A stretch of 64,000 nt of DNA. Origin: CAVSWT01 sp963731745 (GTDB taxonomy: Bacteria > Bacteroidota > Ignavibacteria > Ignavibacteriales > Ignavibacteriaceae). A program made the position numbers and the translations under genes. Numbering within the stretch: the first letter of the stretch is position 1; each line of letters begins with the position of its first letter. Below are positions 59,967 through 64,000 of this stretch, one piece after another. A model generated the notes under the pieces. That model was not told the origin of the DNA, did no database searches, and was given only the letters and a program-made list of their open reading frames with translations. The stretch covers positions 186,001-250,000 of the forward strand of contig CAVSWT010000024.1 in assembly GCA_963731745.1 (NCBI GenBank), given 5' to 3'.

Positions 59967-60737
59967 TTAATTTTCATACAAATCATTTATATCTGCATTA
60001 TCAAGCTCGACTAAAAACCCGGATATTTTTTCTGCGATGTGATCTATAAATATTTTGCCTTTTGCTGCAGAAGCTTTTTGGGGATTTCCTACACCTGTAT
60101 CTTCCGAAATTTTATTCCATTGGCGTTGTGCAGAAACCCATCCATCTTTTAATCCGGTTAGTTTAAATTTTTTCTCTTTGCCTAAGCCAGCTTGATCCAA
60201 AGGCAATACTAGATCGGGTTTAACTTGAAGAAGGAAACTTGTTTCCAATTCCCCCGCATGATCGCCCGGTTCATCAAAAAATTTATTGTTATCAACCATC
60301 TTATAAAAATTAATTACGCAGATAAAAAAGTCAGGAATTTTAAGATGAATTTCTCTAATCATTTGTTTAAAATCATTTCCGCCATGGGAATTTATTATTA
60401 CCAGCTTATTAAACCCTTGATACTTTAGTGCATAAGCAACGTCATACAAAATAGCGGCTTGTGTACTTGGATTTATATTGATACATAATTTTATATCAAG
60501 TTGGCCGGTGTTTACGCCAAAAGGAACTGCCGATAGAACAATTATCTTTGCACCTTTTTCATTTGCAATTTTTGCTGCTTCCGCAGAAATATGTTCTGCT
60601 TCAATTATATCGGTTGAATATGGAAGATGGAAATTATGTGCTTCGGTTGCTCCCCATGGCAGTATTACTACGTTAAAGTTATTTTTGGAAACATGTTTCC
60701 AATTTGTTTCTGCTAAAATATAATTTCTAATTTTCAT
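59967..60737 (-). CDS. Creatininase-family metal-dependent amidohydrolase
   Basis: A 256-residue protein with the creatininase fold metal ligands: Glu and His in WGATEAHNFHLPYSTDI (about 28-44, with the later Asp), His in INSHGGND (about 114-121) and Glu in DHAGELETSFLL. The family hydrolyses cyclic amides, including creatinine and mycofactocin or F420-related intermediates. The substrate is unknown. It lies between pyk and amrS on the minus strand with 66- and 15-base gaps, so an operon with pyruvate kinase is possible. Confidence 0.87.
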   Translation of the reverse strand: MKIRNYILAETNWKHVSKNNFNVVILPWGATEAHNFHLPYSTDIIEAEHISAEAAKIANEKGAKIIVLSAVPFGVNTGQLDIKLCININPSTQAAILYDVAYALKYQGFNKLVIINSHGGNDFKQMIREIHLKIPDFFICVINFYKMVDNNKFFDEPGDHAGELETSFLLQVKPDLVLPLDQAGLGKEKKFKLTGLKDGWVSAQRQWNKISEDTGVGNPQKASAAKGKIFIDHIAEKISGFLVELDNADINDLYEN

Positions 60738-60752
60738 AAATATTTTTCATAA

Positions 60753-62192
60753 TTAAATTACTTCAAATTTCAACCAATTAATTCTATTTTTTTCTGAATA
60801 GGGTGCACCTGCGGTAAAAACAACTATATCTCCCTTTTCCACCAGTCTATTTTCAACAATCAATTTTTTTGCATTATCAATTACCAGGTTTTCTTTTTTC
60901 AAATCTTCAAGATAAACGGAAATAACTCCCCATCTTAGGCAGAGGCTATTCATAGTTTCAAAACTATCTGAAAGGGCTATTATTTTTGCATTAGGCCTAA
61001 ACTTGGCAAGGTTAATTGCAGTTCTACCTTTAGATGTAAAAGCAGTTATCGCAGCAGCACTAACTTGTTTACTCATTTCTGTTACTGCTCGTCCTACTGC
61101 GTCAAATAAATTTTCTTCGATGCTTAATGGGATTTTAAAATCAGCATGTTTTACTTCAGGAATGTGTACTTCAGCATTTCTAATTATATCATTCATCATA
61201 TGAACGGTTTTATAAGGATATTTTCCGACAGAGGTTTCGCCGCTTAGCATAACCACATCTGTACCGTCCCACACAGCGTTTGCCACATCTGAAGCCTCAG
61301 CCCTAGTTGGAATAGGGTTATGAATCATTGACTCAAGCATTTGGGTTGCGGTTATTACCAGCTTGCCCACTGAGTTACATTTTTTAATAATTTGCTTTTG
61401 AATTATAGGCACATCTTGCGGAGGTAATTCAACTCCAAGATCACCTCTGGCTACCATTATCCCATCAGCGGTTTCGAGTATTTTGTCAAAATCATCCACG
61501 GCTTCTTTCTTTTCAATCTTTGCAATAATTGGAATAGAAAGATTTCTTTCTTGAAGCCATTTTCTAAGAGATGTTATATCATTTGCGGATCTTACAAATG
61601 AAAGAGCAATATAATCGACGCGATGTTTGACTGCAAATTCAAGATCTCTATAATCTTTTTCTGTAACTGAAGGAGTGGACAATTTCATTCCAGGTAAATT
61701 CATTCCTTTTTTTGAATGAAGCGTGCCGCCATTTTCAATAAGACAGATAATTGATCTTTTTTTCTTTTCAACTATTTTTAATCTTATTAATCCATCATCT
61801 ATAAGAATTATTTCACCAATTTTACTGTCATCAACAAGCTGCTTATAAGAAGTTGTAATAAGTTCTTTAGTGCCTTTTACTTCATCAATCGTAATTTCAA
61901 TTTTGCTTCCAGTTTCAATTTCTATTTCATCTTCAGATAATTCACCGATTCTAATTTTAGGCCCTTGTAAGTCTAAAAGTATTGCAAGTGGAGATTCGGT
62001 TTCCTTGCATGCTTGATTTATATTATCAAATACTTTTTCATAAAAAGCATAATTGCCGTGAGAAAAATTTAACCTAGCACCGTCCATTCCGCTAAAAATA
62101 AGATTTTTAATTTCTTCAGATGAACTGGTAGCCGGGCCTAGAGTACAAAGTATTTTTGTTTTAGCAAATACTTCATTCAGTTTTATATTCAT
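60753..62192 (-). CDS. pyk: Pyruvate kinase
   Basis: The 479-residue enzyme transfers phosphate from phosphoenolpyruvate to ADP. It has KILCTLGPATSS at the N-terminus, the metal/PEP site IAKIEKKEAVDDFDKIL (Lys and Glu), MVARGDLGVELPP and the TRAEASDVANAVWDGTD block, then the C-terminal alpha/beta domain. The length is that of bacterial homotetramers. Its start overlaps the stop of the Lon-type protease gene (ATGA), an unexpected but probably accidental operon pairing. Confidence 0.95.
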   Translation of the reverse strand: MNIKLNEVFAKTKILCTLGPATSSSEEIKNLIFSGMDGARLNFSHGNYAFYEKVFDNINQACKETESPLAILLDLQGPKIRIGELSEDEIEIETGSKIEITIDEVKGTKELITTSYKQLVDDSKIGEIILIDDGLIRLKIVEKKKRSIICLIENGGTLHSKKGMNLPGMKLSTPSVTEKDYRDLEFAVKHRVDYIALSFVRSANDITSLRKWLQERNLSIPIIAKIEKKEAVDDFDKILETADGIMVARGDLGVELPPQDVPIIQKQIIKKCNSVGKLVITATQMLESMIHNPIPTRAEASDVANAVWDGTDVVMLSGETSVGKYPYKTVHMMNDIIRNAEVHIPEVKHADFKIPLSIEENLFDAVGRAVTEMSKQVSAAAITAFTSKGRTAINLAKFRPNAKIIALSDSFETMNSLCLRWGVISVYLEDLKKENLVIDNAKKLIVENRLVEKGDIVVFTAGAPYSEKNRINWLKFEVI

Positions 62193-64000
62193 TTCTTCCT
62201 TTTCTTATGTGCATTTATATTATTCATAGATTTTCCAGCTCTTGATTTTCTATAAAGATCTTTAATTTTTTTCTCAACTAAATCGAAAATAGTTCCTTCG
62301 GGATAACCGCCTGTGGGAATTCTTTTCCCGGCTTTTACCCCGGTTAGAATTTCAATTCCTTCCTCAACTCTTTCAATTGGATAAATATGAAATTCACTTT
62401 TTTCAACCGACTCAATAACATCTTCGCGAAGCATTAAATCTTTAACATTTTGAATAGGCATAATTACACCTTGTTTGCCGGTTAATTTCTTTAATTTACA
62501 AACATCATAAAAGCCTTCTATTTTTTCATTAACGCCACCGATTGGCTGAACGTCACCTTTTTGATTTAAAGAACCTGTAACTGCAATTGATTGTTTAATA
62601 GGAAGACCAGCTAAAGTGGAAACTAGAGCAAATATTTCCGCACAAGATGCACTATCGCCGTCAACGGTTCCATAAGATTGTTCGAACACTAAATTTGCAT
62701 TGAAAGATAAAGGCTGATCTTGACCAAAAGTTTCACGAAAATATCCCGATATAATTAATACGCCTTTATTATAATGTCTGCCGCTCATACCAGCTTCACG
62801 TTCAACATTAATAATTGCTCCGCCGCCAAGAGATACTGTCGCAGTAATTCTAGTCGGCCTTCCGAAAGAATAAAAATCAGCATTGTAAACTGCCAGCCCG
62901 TTTATTTGTCCGATTCTTTCACCTTCCGTATCAATGAGAATACTTTCTTCGGTAAGCATATCAGTAATTTTAGATTCGAGCATTCCATGTCTATCTTTTG
63001 CAGCTGCAACTGCCTTACGAATATGAGCGTCAGAAACAACATTAAATCCATCATCGTTTGCCCAAAAACTTGCTTCACGTGCAATGTCTGCAATTTGAGA
63101 AAAGCGCGTTGTAAGCTTATCTTTTTGTCCCGCATATCTTGCAGATATTTCTATTATAGCTGCAATAGCTTTGTTATCAAATTCCAATAAACCTTCATCT
63201 TTAATTAATTTTTTCACTACCTGAGCATATTTTACAAGAACCTCGTTATTGCGTTTAATTTCATAATCAAAGTCAGCTTTAACTTTAAATATTTTTTTAA
63301 AATCGTATTCATAATTTGAAAGAAGAGAATATATGTGTTGACTTCCAATTAAAATTATTTTTGCATCAATGAGAATAGGTTCTGGCTTCAGCATAGTTGA
63401 GGCCATTTGGAAATAACCAGGGGGTTCCTGGATTTCTAATTTTCTATAGCTCAAAACTCTCTTTAATATCCGCCAAACTCCTGGTTCTTCTAAAAGATGA
63501 TTTACATTTATCACTAAAAATCCGTTGTTCGCTCTAAGTAAAGAACCTGCTTTTATCTTTGTGAAGTCTGTATACCAACCGCCTCGACCATCATTTATCT
63601 TTTCGATTGTTCCAAAAATATTTGTGAATGTTGGCGAGGTTTCAATAATCACCGGGCACTGTTTGGATTCCGTGTTGTCCAGAATTATGTTAACTTCATA
63701 AACCTTGAAATAGTCAACCAGCAATCCGTCTTCAGTATTGGTTTGCTGTGCTTGTATGCCTTTAAAAATTTGAATATTATCAAGTATGTCTTCCTGCACT
63801 TGATCAAGAAAATTTTTGATCTTCTTATCTTTATATTCATCATTTAGATTTTCAATCACGCTTTTTACAACAATCTCAACCGTCTCCCTTTCAATTTTTG
63901 ATATTTTTGTTTGAAATTCCTGGCTAAGCTTCAATCCTTTTTTAAATATAACTTGAAGCTCCTGTTGATGGGATTTATATTTCTTTACAACTTCTTGTGC
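62189..64000 (-). CDS. Lon-type ATP-dependent protease, partial (5' end outside window)
   Basis: The visible 603 or so residues are the C-terminal part of a COG1067-type Lon-like protease. They hold a coiled segment, part of the AAA region (about FGTIEKINDGRGGWYTD to ILIDAKIILIGS), and the Lon protease domain with Ser in DGDSASCAEIF and Lys in NEKIEGFYDVCK. A TTG at 63934 is only the first in-frame start codon, and the reading frame runs open to base 64000 (66 bases, no stop), so the true start lies beyond the window. It degrades unfolded or regulatory proteins. A basic tail (KKRKK) ends it. Confidence 0.9.
   Translation of the reverse strand, partial: AQEVVKKYKSHQQELQVIFKKGLKLSQEFQTKISKIERETVEIVVKSVIENLNDEYKDKKIKNFLDQVQEDILDNIQIFKGIQAQQTNTEDGLLVDYFKVYEVNIILDNTESKQCPVIIETSPTFTNIFGTIEKINDGRGGWYTDFTKIKAGSLLRANNGFLVINVNHLLEEPGVWRILKRVLSYRKLEIQEPPGYFQMASTMLKPEPILIDAKIILIGSQHIYSLLSNYEYDFKKIFKVKADFDYEIKRNNEVLVKYAQVVKKLIKDEGLLEFDNKAIAAIIEISARYAGQKDKLTTRFSQIADIAREASFWANDDGFNVVSDAHIRKAVAAAKDRHGMLESKITDMLTEESILIDTEGERIGQINGLAVYNADFYSFGRPTRITATVSLGGGAIINVEREAGMSGRHYNKGVLIISGYFRETFGQDQPLSFNANLVFEQSYGTVDGDSASCAEIFALVSTLAGLPIKQSIAVTGSLNQKGDVQPIGGVNEKIEGFYDVCKLKKLTGKQGVIMPIQNVKDLMLREDVIESVEKSEFHIYPIERVEEGIEILTGVKAGKRIPTGGYPEGTIFDLVEKKIKDLYRKSRAGKSMNNINAHKKRKK

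Noticed and set aside
62774..63190. Cys-rich plus-strand ORF opposite the Lon-type gene
   Set aside because: It is antisense to the protease domain, and its cysteines come from complementary codons of the conserved gene.
1..64000. CRISPR arrays, insertion sequences, prophage
   Set aside because: No spaced direct repeats, transposase, integrase or phage genes were seen on reading through the window.

Overview
The window is AT-rich (roughly one third G+C by eye) and densely coding. Gene content points to a Gram-negative bacterium of the Bacteroidota/Chlorobiota/Ignavibacteriota group. The evidence is an LpxC-FabZ fusion, lipid A and heptose genes, BamA/Skp/TamB, an HppA pyrophosphatase, several TTG starts, and ribosome binding sites that are sometimes weak. 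Ignavibacteria-like is my best guess, from gene style only. I saw no rRNA, tRNA, CRISPR array, transposase or prophage gene.

Layout. 1-4.2 kb: a small exported protein with three Cys-Pro-Tyr motifs, then a PAS-rich hybrid histidine kinase that appears split by a one-base frameshift. 4.2-6.6 kb: an MlaE-type permease and an MFS/POT-like transporter. 6.6-11.9 kb: a stress or detoxification cassette with an ECF42-like sigma factor, two DGPF/YCII proteins and an AhpD-like protein on the minus strand, and an ArsR regulator, three SRPBCC proteins and a frameshifted exported DinB protein on the plus strand. 12-23.3 kb: mixed genes, including a HisKA_2 kinase, two-CW protein, TauE/SafE, an APC permease fused to PTS-EIIA and TrkA-C domains, ilvE with an isoleucine-rich leader peptide and terminator upstream, alkaline phosphatase, carbonic anhydrase, and a lexA operon with two small partner genes. 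23.5-34.2 kb: envelope biogenesis (uppS, bamA, two skp/ompH paralogues, lpxD, lpxC-fabZ, lpxA), then a lipoate ligase-like gene, panB and a secreted propeller. 34.2-46.8 kb: a PflX-like radical SAM enzyme, both halves of HldE, a frameshifted tamB, RNase R, and a secreted gluzincin/TolB-propeller/barrel protein. 46.9-55.4 kb: housekeeping genes (prs, L25, pth, hppA, rpsF-ssb-rpsR-rplI, rpmB, tsaC-like). 55.4-64 kb: an SDR, a GH20 hexosaminidase, AmrS radical SAM enzyme, creatininase family, pyruvate kinase and a Lon-type protease cut by the window end.

Most interesting points. (1) A 9-codon ORF with five isoleucines followed by two hairpins, the second an intrinsic terminator, ahead of ilvE. 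(2) lexA has a consensus promoter whose 17-bp spacer holds a GTGAAC-N4-GTTCAC palindrome, with a second copy downstream, and is followed by two small genes that could form an undescribed SOS unit. (3) A matched pair of putative ECF promoters (TGTCCA-N14/15-TTTGTTATT) lies 44-45 nt before the DGPF and AhpD-like genes. (4) Three genes (hybrid kinase, tamB, dinB-like) each become whole when one base is added or removed, so either the assembly has indels or these genes are decaying.
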